Shown: positions 8,557-18,330 of the stretch, piece after piece | Layout: each line of letters starts with the position of its first letter | Numbering within the stretch: position 1 is the first letter of the stretch | Origin: JADJOY01 sp016713535 [NCBI: Deltaproteobacteria bacterium] | Lineage (GTDB): Bacteria > JADJOY01 | DNA length: 64,000 nucleotides | NCBI GenBank assembly: GCA_016713535.1 | Contig: JADJOY010000013.1 | Span: 1 to 64,000 of the forward strand | Direction: 5' to 3' | The notes under the pieces: generated by a model | Seen by the model: the letters and a program-made list of their open reading frames with translations, nothing else | Databases searched by the model: none | What the model was told of the DNA's origin: nothing | Program-made: the position numbers and the translations under genes

Positions 8557-11095
8557 TCAGCCACCCCCGGCGACCCGCCCCAGCCATCGGCTCACCTGGG
8601 TCCGCGCGCGCCGGCGGAACGCGAGGTCGAGGGTCATCCACTCGAGCGTCTGCTTCATGCCCTGGTCGGTCTCGGGGAGGGGGTGCTTCGCGAAGAAGAC
8701 GCGCACCTCCTTCAGCGCCTCCGGCGTACCGAGCTCGGGAATGGCGTCGGCGATGCGCTTCCACATGTAGGTCACGGCGCGTGCGTTGAGGGCGTCGAAG
8801 CCGTGCTGCAGGAAGTGCCAGGCATGCGAGCGCGCCGCCGGGTTGCGGAAGAGCCGCATGTAGACGAACGCCAGGTCCTGGGAGCGGATGGAGTCGGTGA
8901 GCGTCTCCTCGAGGAGGTGGCGCACCAGCCCCGGGTCCTCGAAGTCCGCGCGCGCGAGCAGCAGATGACGCTCGAGCTGGGGCGTCGAGGCGACGCGGCG
9001 CTGCTTGTCGAGCCGATCGGAGGAGCTTCGCGTCGCCACGGCGCGCGGCGATCCGGAGGGCGACCGGCAAGAGCTCGGGATCGATCGAGCGCGGCGACAC
9101 GATCGCGCGGCGCCCGGCGCCCTCCATGGTGTCGCGGACGGCGGGATCGCGCACGAGATCTCCGAGCACGTCCACGACCACGGCGCGCGCCATGCGCCGC
9201 TCCTCGGGCTCGCGGCGCGAGCCCTGGACGCCGAGCTCGGCGAGGCGCGCCCGGAACACCTCGTCGATCCAGGCGTGGTAGCGCGGGCGCAGCTCGGCGG
9301 GGACGATGCCGTCGTCGAGGGCGCGCAGGAACGAGGCCGCGCGCCCCAGCACCACCGGGTTGGGCTCGTCGCCGAGGCGCGCGACCACGTCGAGGACGCG
9401 GCCCACGTCGACGGCGCCGGTGCGCGCGAACGCGGCGAGGTCGCCGAGCAAGCCAGCGCGCTCGGCGGGCTCGAGGCCCGGAAACGCCTCGGTCAGGGCG
9501 TGCAGTGTCTCGGGATCGTAGGCGGTGCGATAGAACCCGCCGGAGCTGGCGTTGGCGATCACCCACTCCGAGCCGCCGTCGGCGAGCGTCACGTCGACGG
9601 CCGCGCGGTCGAGCAGCACGGCCTGGACCTGGCGCTCGGTGCGCAGCACCACCGGCACCTGCCAGGTCGCGGCGCGCTTCGACGCGCCCTTCGAGCTCCA
9701 CGAGAAGCGCGACTGCGCGAGGCGCACGCGCCCCGCGCGGCGCCGCGCGGTGACGGTGGGAAATCCGGGGGCCTCGATCCACTCGCGCAGCAGCCGCGAG
9801 ACGTCCTGGCCGGACGCCTCGCCGAGCGCGCGCCACAGGTCCTCGCCGGTGGCGTTGCCGTCGGCGTGGCGGCGGATGTAGGCACGGATGCCGTCGCGCA
9901 TCACGTCGCGGCCGAGATAGCTCTCGAGCATGCGCAGCACCGCGCCGCCCTTGTCGTAGGTGATCGCGTCGAAGGTCTGGACGATCTCGGCGACGGTCTC
10001 CGACTGGTTGCGGATCGGGTGCGTGCTCTCGAGCCCGTCGAGGTGGAACGCCTCCTCCTTGGTGGCCTCGAAGGCGGTCCAGACGTGCCACTCGGGATAG
10101 AGGTCGTCGAGGATGCGCTCGGCGATCCAGGTGGCGAAGCTCTCGTTCAGCCACAGGTCCGACCACCACACCGGGGTCACCAGGTTGCCGAACCACTGGT
10201 GCGCGAGCTCGTGGGTGATGATGTTCGCGATGTCGCGGAGCTGGGCGATGGTGATGGTGCGCGGGTCGAGGAGCAGCGCGGCCTCGCGGTAGGTGATGCA
10301 GCCGGCGTTCTCCATCGCGCCGGCGGCAAAGTCGGGCACCGCGACGTGGTCCACCTTGCCGAACGGGTACGGGATGTCGAAGTAGCGCTCGAGCGCGGCG
10401 AGGGTCTCGCACGCCAGCCCGAGCGCGGTGGCGGCGAGGTGCTCACGGCCGCGTGGCGCGAGCACGCGCACCGGCGTCGAGCCGACGTAACGCGTGGGGC
10501 TGGCCACCCACGGCCCCGCGCACACCGCCACCAGGTAGGTCGGCATGGGCCGGGTGCGGTGGAAGCGCCGTCGCACGAGCCCCTTCTTGACGGGCTCGGC
10601 GGTGCGCTCGGTCTGGTTCGAGACCACCATCCAGTCGGCGGGCGCGGTCACCGCGACCTCGAACGTGGCCTTGGCGTCGGGCTCGTCGAGGCACACGAAC
10701 GCGGCGCGCGCGTCGGTGGCCTCGAACTGGGTCACCACGAAGTGGTCGTCCTCGTGGCGCGCGAGGTACATGCCCGCGAGGCTCTTCTTGAGCTCGGCGG
10801 TGACCGTGAGGTCGAGGCGCGCCTTGCCGGCCGGCACCTCGGAGGCGAGCTCGAAGACGATGCTCTGGCCGTCGCGACGCGGCTTGGCGGTCACGGCGAC
10901 CGCCTTGCCGGCGCCGGCCCGCAGCGAGGCGGACTTCACCTCGAGCCCCGCGCCGTGCAGCACCAGGCGGCGCGTCGGCCGGCGGACGTCGAGCTCGATC
11001 TTCTGGCGGACCGCGACCCGCCCGCTCGCCAGATCCGGGGTGAAGTCGAGGTCGTAGTGGCGAGGGATGGCGACCCGGGGCAGGCGCTCGCTCAT
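8557..11095 (-). CDS. pepN: M1-family aminopeptidase N, one frameshift as sequenced
   Basis: Zinc aminopeptidase of the M1 (gluzincin) family, which removes N-terminal residues from peptides in the cytosol. From ATG 11095 it shows the exopeptidase motif GAMEN (259-263), the zinc site HELAH (295-299) with the third ligand Glu318 in NESFATW, and an ERAP1-type helical C-terminal domain. The frame breaks near 9020: before it reads RIAARRGDAKLL, after it DRLDKQRRVASTPQLERHL in another frame, and both parts are conserved. An extra C in a run explains it, giving about 845 residues when corrected. It has no signal peptide. It is one of several genes here with a single-base shift, so an assembly error is more likely than decay. 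Confidence 0.9.
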
Positions 11096-11257
11096 GGCGA
11101 TGGCTCTCCGCAAATGCGCAACGTGGGGCCGACCGCTCGCGCGGCGGGCCAAGACCCGCATTATCCACGAAGAGCGAGCGATCGTCCGCTGGACGCGCGA
11201 TGATGGCCGTCCGCTCACCCTTCTCCCCTCGCGCCGGACTCGGCCACAATCCTCGCC

Positions 11258-11995
11258 ATGCGCGTGCTGACCTGGAACGTCCACAAGGGCATCGGCGGGC
11301 TCGATCGCCGCTACGACCCCGACCGCGTGGTGGAGGTGATCCGCCACCACCAGCCCGACGTGGTGATGCTCCAGGAGATCGACGAGGACGTGCCGCGCTC
11401 GCGCCATCACCGCCAGGTCGACGTGCTGGGCGCCGCGTGCGGGTACGACCACCGCGCGTTCGCCCCCAACGTGAAGCTGCGGCGCGGCCACTACGGCAAC
11501 GCCACGCTGTCGCGCTATCCGATCGTGCACACCGTCAACGTGAACCTGACGCTCAGGCCCAAGAAGGCGCGCGGCGCGCTCATCACCGAGGTCGCCGTGC
11601 CGGTCGACGAGCACCGCTACTCGGTCCACTTCGCCAACTGGCACCTCGGGCTCTCGGCGCTCGAGCGCCGCTGGCAGGCCGTACAGCTCGTCTCGGCGCA
11701 GGCCATCTCTCACCTCAACCAGCGCAGCCGCTTGGTGATCGCGGGCGACGCCAACGACTGGTCCGGGGCCGTGGGGCGGTGGCTGGTGAAGCGTGCGGGC
11801 TTCACCGGCGCGTCGCGGATCGGTCTGCGGCGCACCCCGACCTGGCCGGCGTGGCGACCGGTGGGCGCACTCGACGCCGTGTACGTGCGCGGCCCGCTCC
11901 ACTTCCGCCATCACTTCACGTCGCGCCTCAAGCTCGCCCGCGAGGCGTCCGACCACCTGCCGCTGATCGTCGACCTCGAGCTCGAGCCGCGCTAG
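11258..11995 (+). CDS. endonuclease/exonuclease/phosphatase family hydrolase
   Basis: A 245-residue EEP-fold protein, the fold of AP endonucleases, DNase I and some phosphodiesterases. The motifs appear in family order: LTWNVHKGIG near the N-terminus (Asn ligand), LQEID (metal Glu, about 44), HFANWHLG (about 130), GDANDWSG (Asp and Asn, about 165) and the final catalytic SDHLPLIVDL. No signal peptide or lipid anchor is seen, so the protein should be cytosolic. Whether it acts on DNA or on phospholipid-type substrates cannot be told. It runs convergent to the OPT transporter across a pair of hairpins. Confidence 0.85.
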   Translation: MRVLTWNVHKGIGGLDRRYDPDRVVEVIRHHQPDVVMLQEIDEDVPRSRHHRQVDVLGAACGYDHRAFAPNVKLRRGHYGNATLSRYPIVHTVNVNLTLRPKKARGALITEVAVPVDEHRYSVHFANWHLGLSALERRWQAVQLVSAQAISHLNQRSRLVIAGDANDWSGAVGRWLVKRAGFTGASRIGLRRTPTWPAWRPVGALDAVYVRGPLHFRHHFTSRLKLAREASDHLPLIVDLELEPR

Positions 11996-12039
11996 GCGCC
12001 TGTTGCGCGCCCTACGCGCACCGGGCCCCTGGGCCCCGG

Positions 12040-12100
12040 CGACGGGGGATGGAACCCCCGTCGCTACGATCGCCCTCGCGGGGGGCTCCGCCCCCCCGCG
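12040..12100. repeat. paired G+C hairpins, dispersed repeat and likely bidirectional terminator
   Basis: Two perfect hairpins: CGACGGGGG-atggaa-CCCCCGTCG (12040-12063) and CGCGGGGGGC-tcc-GCCCCCC (from 12077). They lie between the convergent EEP and OPT genes. The same pair, in the same order but opposite orientation, recurs at 32451-32515, so this is a mobile or copied repeat that may double as a terminator. Confidence 0.7.
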
Positions 12101-12132
12101 GCGTGCCGCGACCGGCCGTGATCGCCCGACCT

Positions 12133-14085
12133 TCACCCCGTCGGCGACGCGCGCCGCAGCATCCAGCCGTAGAGCGCCACGACCGACGCCACGAAGCCGG
12201 CGAGCCCGAGCCACGGCGCCGCCGCGAAACCCTCGGACACCAGCGCCAGCGGCGCCTCGCTCGAGAGCCCCACGATCAGCCCGGCGTTGAGGACACCCCA
12301 CAGGCTCTCGCCCACGATGAGCCCGGAGGCGACCAGGGTGCCGAGGCGCCCGGCGCGCGCCGGGTCGGGCGCGGTGCGGATGCGGCGCGCGTAGAGCTCG
12401 GAGAGCACGGCGCCGACCACCACCGCGAAGGTCGCCGACATCGGCAGGTAGATGCCGATCCCGACCGCGAGCGGCGGCACCCGCACCCAGCGCAGCGCGC
12501 CCATCGCGGCGTCGAGGCCGATCAGCGCCACGCCGACACCCGCGCCGACGGCGATCATCCTCCACTCCAGGCTGCCGCCGATCACTCCGTGGGCGAGCGC
12601 CGAGATCAGCGTGGCCTGCGGCGCCGGCAGCGGGTTGGGCGCCAGCACGCCGACGTTGGCGGCGCCCGCGAAGCCGTAGGCGCGCGCCAGCAGGTTGAGC
12701 ACCGACGGGATCACCGCCGCGCCCGCGGCCACGCCCACGATGAGTGCCACCTGCTGGCGCATCGGCGAGGCCCCGACGAGCTGCCCGGTCTTCAGATCCT
12801 GAAGGTTGTCGTTCGAGATCGTCGCGCACGCGAACACGATCGCGGTCACGAAGAGTGCCAGCGCCACCAGCGCCGGCCGGGTCTCGGCCGTGGGCGTGAC
12901 CACCGCGGCGAGCGCCGACGCACACACCACGATCGAGAGGATCCCGACCCCCGAGATCGGGCTGTTGGACGCGCCGATCAGCCCCGCCATGTAGCCGCAG
13001 ATCCCGGCGATCAGGAACCCGCCGACGAGCACGAAGGGCACCGCCACGAGCGTGAGCCCGAGCGCGCTCGGCGCCAGCACCGTGGCGCGCGCGAACGTGA
13101 ACGCGAGCCCGCCCGCCACCAGCAAGCACGCGACCGTGAGGGCCACGATCCACGTCGGCGCGAGGTCGCGCTCGCGATCGTCTGTGGGACCGCCGCGCCG
13201 CGACGCCGCGAGCGTCGCGACCAGCCCGCCCACCACCGGGCGCGCCAGCGTCGCGAGCGTGTAGATCGCCGCCACCGCGATCGCGCCCGCGCCGATGAAG
13301 CGCACCTGGGTGCGCCAGATCGTGAGCGTGTGCGCCGCCAGCGCCACTCCCTCGGCGGCGGGCTGCGACGCCGTGAGCAGCGGCACCGCGATCGCCCACG
13401 CGATCACGAGCCCGAGCAGCATCGCGAGCCCCACCGAGAGCCCCACGAGGTGCCCCGCGCCGAGGAGCGCGAGCGACCACGCGACGTTGTAGCCGCTCGA
13501 CGCGAGCGCGCCGACGCGGAAGAAGCCCGCGACCTCCGCCGCGGCCACGCGCGTGGCGGTCACGATCGCGAGCCCCGCGGACGCCGCCGAGCCGAGGGTC
13601 ACCGCGATCAGCCCTTCGCGCGCCTCGCCGCTTGGGTCCGCGGTCTCGCCGCGGTTACCCGAGCCGACCTTGAGCACCTCGGCCGCGGCGACGCCCTCCG
13701 GGTACGGCAGGTCCGACGTCGTCACCAGCGCACGGCGCAGCGGGATCGTGAACAGCACGCCCAGCACTCCACCGCTCACGCAGATGAGGAACGACGGCCA
13801 GAACGGGAAGCCCGTCCACCAGCCGACGATCACGAGGCCCGGCAGCACGAAGATGATCGCCGACAGGGTCCCGCCCGCCGACGCCACCGTCTGCACGATG
13901 TTGTTCTCGAGGATCGACGAGTCGCGCACCCTGCTGAGCAGCGCCATCGAGATCACCGCCGCGGGGATCGACGACGCGAACGTGAGCCCCACCTTGAGCC
14001 CCAGGTACACGTTCGCCGCGGTGAACACCGTGGTGATGAGCGCGCCCAGCACCAGCCCGCGGACGGTCAGCTCCTTCGGTTTCAT
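12133..14085 (-). CDS. OPT-family oligopeptide transporter
   Basis: A 650-residue polytopic membrane protein of the oligopeptide transporter (OPT) superfamily, which imports small peptides or metal chelates. It starts MKPKELTVRGLVLGALITTV, has the early family block TAANVYLGLKVGLTFASSIPAA (starting about residue 22) and then about fourteen to sixteen hydrophobic helices. One is followed by NLQDLKTGQLVGASP, the cytoplasmic loop typical of bacterial OPT members, and there is a LPYPEGVAAAEVLK segment. Start ATG 14085 was chosen because homology begins there. It is followed at once, upstream, by the asparaginase gene on the same strand, which suggests linked peptide and amino-acid use (inference). 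Confidence 0.88.
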   Translation of the reverse strand: MKPKELTVRGLVLGALITTVFTAANVYLGLKVGLTFASSIPAAVISMALLSRVRDSSILENNIVQTVASAGGTLSAIIFVLPGLVIVGWWTGFPFWPSFLICVSGGVLGVLFTIPLRRALVTTSDLPYPEGVAAAEVLKVGSGNRGETADPSGEAREGLIAVTLGSAASAGLAIVTATRVAAAEVAGFFRVGALASSGYNVAWSLALLGAGHLVGLSVGLAMLLGLVIAWAIAVPLLTASQPAAEGVALAAHTLTIWRTQVRFIGAGAIAVAAIYTLATLARPVVGGLVATLAASRRGGPTDDRERDLAPTWIVALTVACLLVAGGLAFTFARATVLAPSALGLTLVAVPFVLVGGFLIAGICGYMAGLIGASNSPISGVGILSIVVCASALAAVVTPTAETRPALVALALFVTAIVFACATISNDNLQDLKTGQLVGASPMRQQVALIVGVAAGAAVIPSVLNLLARAYGFAGAANVGVLAPNPLPAPQATLISALAHGVIGGSLEWRMIAVGAGVGVALIGLDAAMGALRWVRVPPLAVGIGIYLPMSATFAVVVGAVLSELYARRIRTAPDPARAGRLGTLVASGLIVGESLWGVLNAGLIVGLSSEAPLALVSEGFAAAPWLGLAGFVASVVALYGWMLRRASPTG

Positions 14086-14131
14086 CACGGCTCCTCGGAC
14101 GCCGTCGCAGGCGCCTCGGCGGTCCCGGCAC

Positions 14132-15113
14132 TCACCCCACGAGCTCGGTCCGCACCCGCCCCACCACCAGGCCGCGGTGGTTGGTGCCGGACCGGCTCGG
14201 CGTAACCGGCGAGCGCGCTCCACGCCGCGTCGTCGAGCACGCCTAGGCGGCGCAGCAGTGCGAGTGCGGCGGGCTCCGCGGCGCGGGTGGCGCCGTCGTG
14301 GGCCTTCACCACCACGCCGTAGGGCTCACCGTCGGCGCCGCGCACGCCGAGGCCGTGGAGGGCCTCGGCGCCCACCTTCGCGACCGCGCGTCCGGGCAGC
14401 GCCTCCATCAGCGCCGTGTCGATGCGGTCGCGGCCGGCCACCAGGTACGGGTGCGCCATCATGGCGTCGCGCAGCGACGCGAGCGACGCGTCGCGGCCCT
14501 GGATCAGGTCGCGGAAGAGCCGCGCGACGGCGATCATCGGCAGGTAGAACGTCACCGCGCTGCAGCCGTCGGTGCCGCTCGGGATGTCGCGCACGCCGCT
14601 CGCCGCCTCGAGCTGGCGGCGAATGGCGCGCTGCACGAGGTGGTCGGGCTCGACGTAGCCGAGGGTGTCGACGCCGAGGTGGCGGGCCAGCGCCAGCATC
14701 CCCGCGTGCTTGCCCGAGCAGTTGTTGTGGACCGTGCGTGGCGCCTCGCCGCGAGCGGCGAGCGCGGCGGCGGCGCCCGGCTCCGCGGGCGGGTGGATGC
14801 CGCACTCGAGGTCGGCCTCGGTGCAGCCGATGCGCGCCAGCATCGCCTCGGCGAGCTCGACGTGGACCGGCTCGCCGTTGTGGGAGGCGCACATGAGCGC
14901 GAGCTCGCGGCTGCCGAACCCGAACGCCTGCGTCGCGCCCGACTCCACCGCGGCCAGGGCCTGGAACGGCTTGGCCGACGAGCGCAGGCACACCAGCCGC
15001 TCGGGATCGCCGGCCGCGAGCACCACGCGGCCCGCACCGTCCACCACGACCGCGTCGACCGCGTGCTCGGCCTCGGCGAGCGGACCGCGCTCGACGTGCA
15101 CTCGGATCTCCAT
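14132..15113 (-). CDS. type II asparaginase-like hydrolase, C-terminal frameshift as sequenced
   Basis: Member of the asparaginase II family (Rhizobium etli AnsA type), which splits L-asparagine to aspartate and ammonia and is unrelated to E. coli AnsA/AnsB. From ATG 15113 the protein shows CLRSSAKPFQALA (the Ser-Ser-x-Lys motif, about 48-60), MCASHNGEPVH, NNCSGKHAGML and GTDGCSAVTFYLPM. The frame carries family sequence to YAEPVR, but the expected C-terminus NHRGLVVGRVRTELVG is in another frame and stops at 14132, so a single-base shift lies near 14195. Corrected length is about 326 residues, normal for the family. The deamidase next to a peptide transporter is consistent with amino-acid catabolism. 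Confidence 0.82.
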
Positions 15114-15254
15114 CCGCTCTCTCCCTCGGCTCGTGCGCGAGCCAGAGCCACCGCGAACCACGGGCTACAATGGCGCCCGCCGCGATCCTAGCGCGAGCCG
15201 GCCGGCGCGGACCGCCCGCGTCCCCGCGGCGCCGCTCGAGACACCCCGCACATC

Positions 15255-16355
15255 ATGCCCAACCGCTCGCTCGTGTCACTGGCCTCGGGCTCGATCGCTC
15301 CGTTCGACGAGCGGCTCTTCTACCTGGAGGAGTTCCACGGCCGCACCCTCGCGATCACCGCGCTGCCGGGCGCGATGGACGGGTCGAGCGCCGCCGCGGT
15401 GCGGGGCGTCGTCGACACGCTGCTCGGCAACGACACCCACGTGGTGCTGCTCTTGCCGAGCGACGCGCCGAGCGTGCTGGTGAGCGACGCCGAGGTCGTG
15501 GCGCCCACCGTGACGCCGTTCCTCCCCGCGACCTGGCGCGCCGCGCGCGGCGCCCGCCCGGTGTGGGTGCCGCTCGACGAGCAGCCCTTCCTCCCCGCGG
15601 TGCGCCGCCTGGTCGGCCAGCTCCACGCCTTCAAGCTGGTGGTCCTCGATCCTCGGGGCGGCCTCGCGCCCGCGAGCGAGTCCACCTCGTCGTTCGTCGA
15701 CCTCGCGACGCTCCGCGAGCACCTGCGGCGCGGCGCCGGCGCGCGCGAGGGGCTCTTGCGCGAGATCGAGTCCGCGCTCGCCGACGGCGAGACCGTGAAC
15801 GTGTGCACCGCCGACGGCCTCGACGCCGAGCTCTTCAGCTACACCGGCTCGGGGACGCTCTTCACGGCGCGGCGTTACGTGGCGGTGCGACGGCTCGGCA
15901 TCGACGATCTCGACGCGGCCTCGTCCTTGATCGCGCGCGGCATCGAGGAGGGCTTCCTCCAGCCGCGCAGCGACGCCGACCTCGACGTGGTGCTGACGCA
16001 GGCGTTCGGCGCCTTCCTCGACGACCGCCACCTCGCGGGGATCGGCGCGCTGCGCCTCTACCCGGCGGAGAGCGCCGGCGAGCTGGTGTCGCTCTACACC
16101 CTCACGCGCTTCCAGGGGGAAGGGATCGGCCGCCACCTCATCAAGCGCATCGCCGAGGAGGCGACCGCGCTCAGCCTCTCGAGCCTCTACGCCTGCACCA
16201 CCCGCGAGCCCGCCGCGCGCTACTTCGTGCGCGAGGGATTCCGCGAGATCGACGCCGCCGAGCTGCCGGCGGCAAAATGGGCCGGCTACGACGAGGCGCG
16301 CAAGGCGCGTCTGCGCTGCTTCCGGCGCGCGCTGGCGCCGTCGATCCACCACTAG
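15255..16355 (+). CDS. N-acetylglutamate synthase-like GNAT protein with degenerate kinase-like N-domain
   Basis: A 366-residue protein with the layout of ArgA-type N-acetylglutamate synthase: an N-terminal amino-acid-kinase-like half (about 1-205) and a C-terminal GNAT acetyltransferase (about 215-366). The join is diagnostic: CTADGLDAELFSYTGSGTLF resembles the family's hinge, and TRFQGEGIGRHLIKRIAEEA is the acetyl-CoA pyrophosphate loop. The N-half lacks a clear nucleotide or arginine-binding Gly-rich motif, so it may only be structural. If active it would acetylate glutamate in arginine synthesis, or another amine. No arg genes are nearby. Confidence 0.7.
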   Translation: MPNRSLVSLASGSIAPFDERLFYLEEFHGRTLAITALPGAMDGSSAAAVRGVVDTLLGNDTHVVLLLPSDAPSVLVSDAEVVAPTVTPFLPATWRAARGARPVWVPLDEQPFLPAVRRLVGQLHAFKLVVLDPRGGLAPASESTSSFVDLATLREHLRRGAGAREGLLREIESALADGETVNVCTADGLDAELFSYTGSGTLFTARRYVAVRRLGIDDLDAASSLIARGIEEGFLQPRSDADLDVVLTQAFGAFLDDRHLAGIGALRLYPAESAGELVSLYTLTRFQGEGIGRHLIKRIAEEATALSLSSLYACTTREPAARYFVREGFREIDAAELPAAKWAGYDEARKARLRCFRRALAPSIHH

Positions 16356-16388
16356 ATGCAAACGCACCGATCGGATCGGCCTCGTGGC

Positions 16389-16436
16389 GCGGGGGCTCCT
16401 CCCCCGCAAAGCCGGGTGCGGGGGACGAGCCCCCGC
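16389..16436. repeat. double G+C hairpin repeat
   Basis: GCGGGGG-ctcct-CCCCCGC (16389-16407) and GCGGGGG-acgag-CCCCCGC (16418-16436) lie between two genes reading the same way. The second half matches an arm of the 57-bp inverted repeat at 20947. A dispersed palindromic repeat; whether it terminates transcription is unclear. Confidence 0.65.
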
Positions 16437-16474
16437 GCTACGGTGCTCGAGGCGACGAGAACGTTGGGAGCCCG

Positions 16475-18286
16475 ATGAGCCACACCACCACCTCGATCGC
16501 CGCGCGCGTGGCGGCGCTCCGGGAAGCGCTCGCGAGCCGCGACCTCGCGGCCTACCTGGTGCCGACGTCCGACGCGCATCAGAACGAATACGTGCCGGAC
16601 TGCTGGCAGCGGCGCGCGTGGATCAGCGGCTTCACCGGCTCGGCCGGGCTGGCGGTCGTGACCGCGAGCGCCGCCGGCCTGTGGACCGACTCGCGCTACT
16701 ACCTGCAAGCCGAGCACGAGCTCGACGCCGCCGTCTACACGCTCTTCCGCTCCCAGGAGCCGGACGTCCCGGCGCCCGAGGACTGGCTCTGCTCGCAGCT
16801 CGCCGAGGGCGCGCGCGTCGGCTACGACCCGCTGGTGCTCTCGGTCGAGGCGGTCGAGCGCATGGCGCCCAAGCTCGCGGGGCGCGGGCTCGCGCTGGTG
16901 GCGGTCGAGGGCAACTTGATCGACGCGCTGCGCCCCGAGCCGATCGTGCTGCCGAGCGAGCTGGCGTTCGCGTTGCCGCCCGAGATCGCCGGCGAAGACG
17001 TGGCGACCAAGCTCGGTCGGGTGCGCGAGCGCATGGCCAAGAGCGGCGCCGAGGCCCTCGTGGTGACCACCCTCGACGCCATCGCGTGGCTCTTCAACGT
17101 GCGCGGCACCGACATCCCGTACAACCCGGTGGTGCTCTCTTACGGGCTCGTCACCACGAACGACGCGGGCTGGTTCGTCGACGAGCGCAAGGTCTCGAGC
17201 GACGTGCGCAGCCTCCTCGAGCCCACCGTCTCGATCCGGCCCTACGAGGCGCTCGGCAGCGCGCTCGAGGCGCTCGGCGCCGCCCGCAAGCGCACCTGGA
17301 TCGACGCCGGCTCGGCGAGTGCCTGGGTGCTCGAGAAGCTCGCCGGCGCGCCGATCATCCGCGGGCTCTCGCCGATCGCGAAGCTCAAGGCGGTCAAGAC
17401 CGCCGCCGAGCTCGACGGCATGCGCCGCGCCCACGTTCGCGACGGCGTCGCCATGGTGCGCTTCCTGCGCTGGCTCGGCGAGGCCGTAGCGGCGGGCGGC
17501 GTGACCGAGGCCTCCGCGGGAGCCCGGCTCGACGCGTTCCGCGCCGAGAACGAGCGCTTCCGCGGGCTCTCGTTCGAGACCATCAGCGCCTACGGCCCAC
17601 ACGCGGCCATCCCCCACTACCGTGTGACGCCCGAGAGCAACCTGGCGCTCGAGCCGCGCGGGCTCTACCTGGTCGACTCGGGCGGCCAGTACCTCGACGG
17701 CACCACCGACATCACCCGCACGGTGGCGCTCGGCCCCGTGGAGGACGTGATGCGCGATCGCTTCACACGGGTGTTGCGCGGCCACATCGAGCTGTCGCGG
17801 CTCTCGTTTCCGCGCGGCTCGGGCGGCCACCAGCTCGAGCTCGCTGCGCGGTTACCGCTGTGGGACGCCGGGCTCGACTACGGCCACGGCACCGGCCACG
17901 GCGTGGGCTTCTTCCTCAACGTCCACGAGGGGCCGTTCAGCATCTCGCCGCGCGCCACCGACGTGCCGCTCGAGCCGGGGATGATCTCGTCGAACGAGCC
18001 GGGCTACTACGAAGCGGGCGCCTACGGCATCCGCATCGAGAACCTCGTGCACGTGGTGCGCGACGAGGCGCGCTCGAGCGCGACGAGCGGGCGCGAGTTC
18101 TACACCTTCGAGAACCTGACCGTGTGCCCGATCGACCGGACACTGGTCGACACCGCGCAGATGTCCGAGGCGCAGCTCGCGTGGCTCGACGGCTACCACG
18201 CGCGGGTGCGGGAGACGCTCGCGCCCCTCCTCACCGATCCCGCCGACGGCGCCTGGCTCGAGCAGGCCACGCGTCCGATCGGCTGA
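16475..18286 (+). CDS. Xaa-Pro aminopeptidase (aminopeptidase P, M24B)
   Basis: A 603-residue M24B peptidase that removes N-terminal residues before proline. It has the three-domain layout of eukaryotic-type XPNPEP1: a creatinase-like N domain (LVPTSDAHQNEYVPDCWQRR), a middle domain (AWLFNVRGTDIPYNPVVLSY) and the pita-bread catalytic domain. Metal ligands are visible as SGGQYLDGTTDITRT (two Asp), GHGTGHGVGFFLNVHEGP (His) and SNEPGYYEAGAYGIRIENL (two Glu). ATG 16475 is preceded by TTGGGAG, a fair ribosome site. Expected to be cytosolic. Confidence 0.92.
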   Translation: MSHTTTSIAARVAALREALASRDLAAYLVPTSDAHQNEYVPDCWQRRAWISGFTGSAGLAVVTASAAGLWTDSRYYLQAEHELDAAVYTLFRSQEPDVPAPEDWLCSQLAEGARVGYDPLVLSVEAVERMAPKLAGRGLALVAVEGNLIDALRPEPIVLPSELAFALPPEIAGEDVATKLGRVRERMAKSGAEALVVTTLDAIAWLFNVRGTDIPYNPVVLSYGLVTTNDAGWFVDERKVSSDVRSLLEPTVSIRPYEALGSALEALGAARKRTWIDAGSASAWVLEKLAGAPIIRGLSPIAKLKAVKTAAELDGMRRAHVRDGVAMVRFLRWLGEAVAAGGVTEASAGARLDAFRAENERFRGLSFETISAYGPHAAIPHYRVTPESNLALEPRGLYLVDSGGQYLDGTTDITRTVALGPVEDVMRDRFTRVLRGHIELSRLSFPRGSGGHQLELAARLPLWDAGLDYGHGTGHGVGFFLNVHEGPFSISPRATDVPLEPGMISSNEPGYYEAGAYGIRIENLVHVVRDEARSSATSGREFYTFENLTVCPIDRTLVDTAQMSEAQLAWLDGYHARVRETLAPLLTDPADGAWLEQATRPIG

Positions 18287-18330
18287 GGTTTCCGGGCCGA
18301 GGCTTCCGCTTCCGGGCCGAGACGACGAGC

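Noticed and set aside
7754-13480. A 1908-codon minus-strand frame
   Set aside because: It strings together the beta-barrel, M1 peptidase and antisense sequence of the EEP and OPT genes in one stop-free frame; only the real genes within it have family motifs.
11200-14205. A 1001-codon plus-strand frame opposite the OPT transporter
   Set aside because: His-, Arg- and Asp-rich composition with no domain; it is the complement of a well-supported membrane protein gene.
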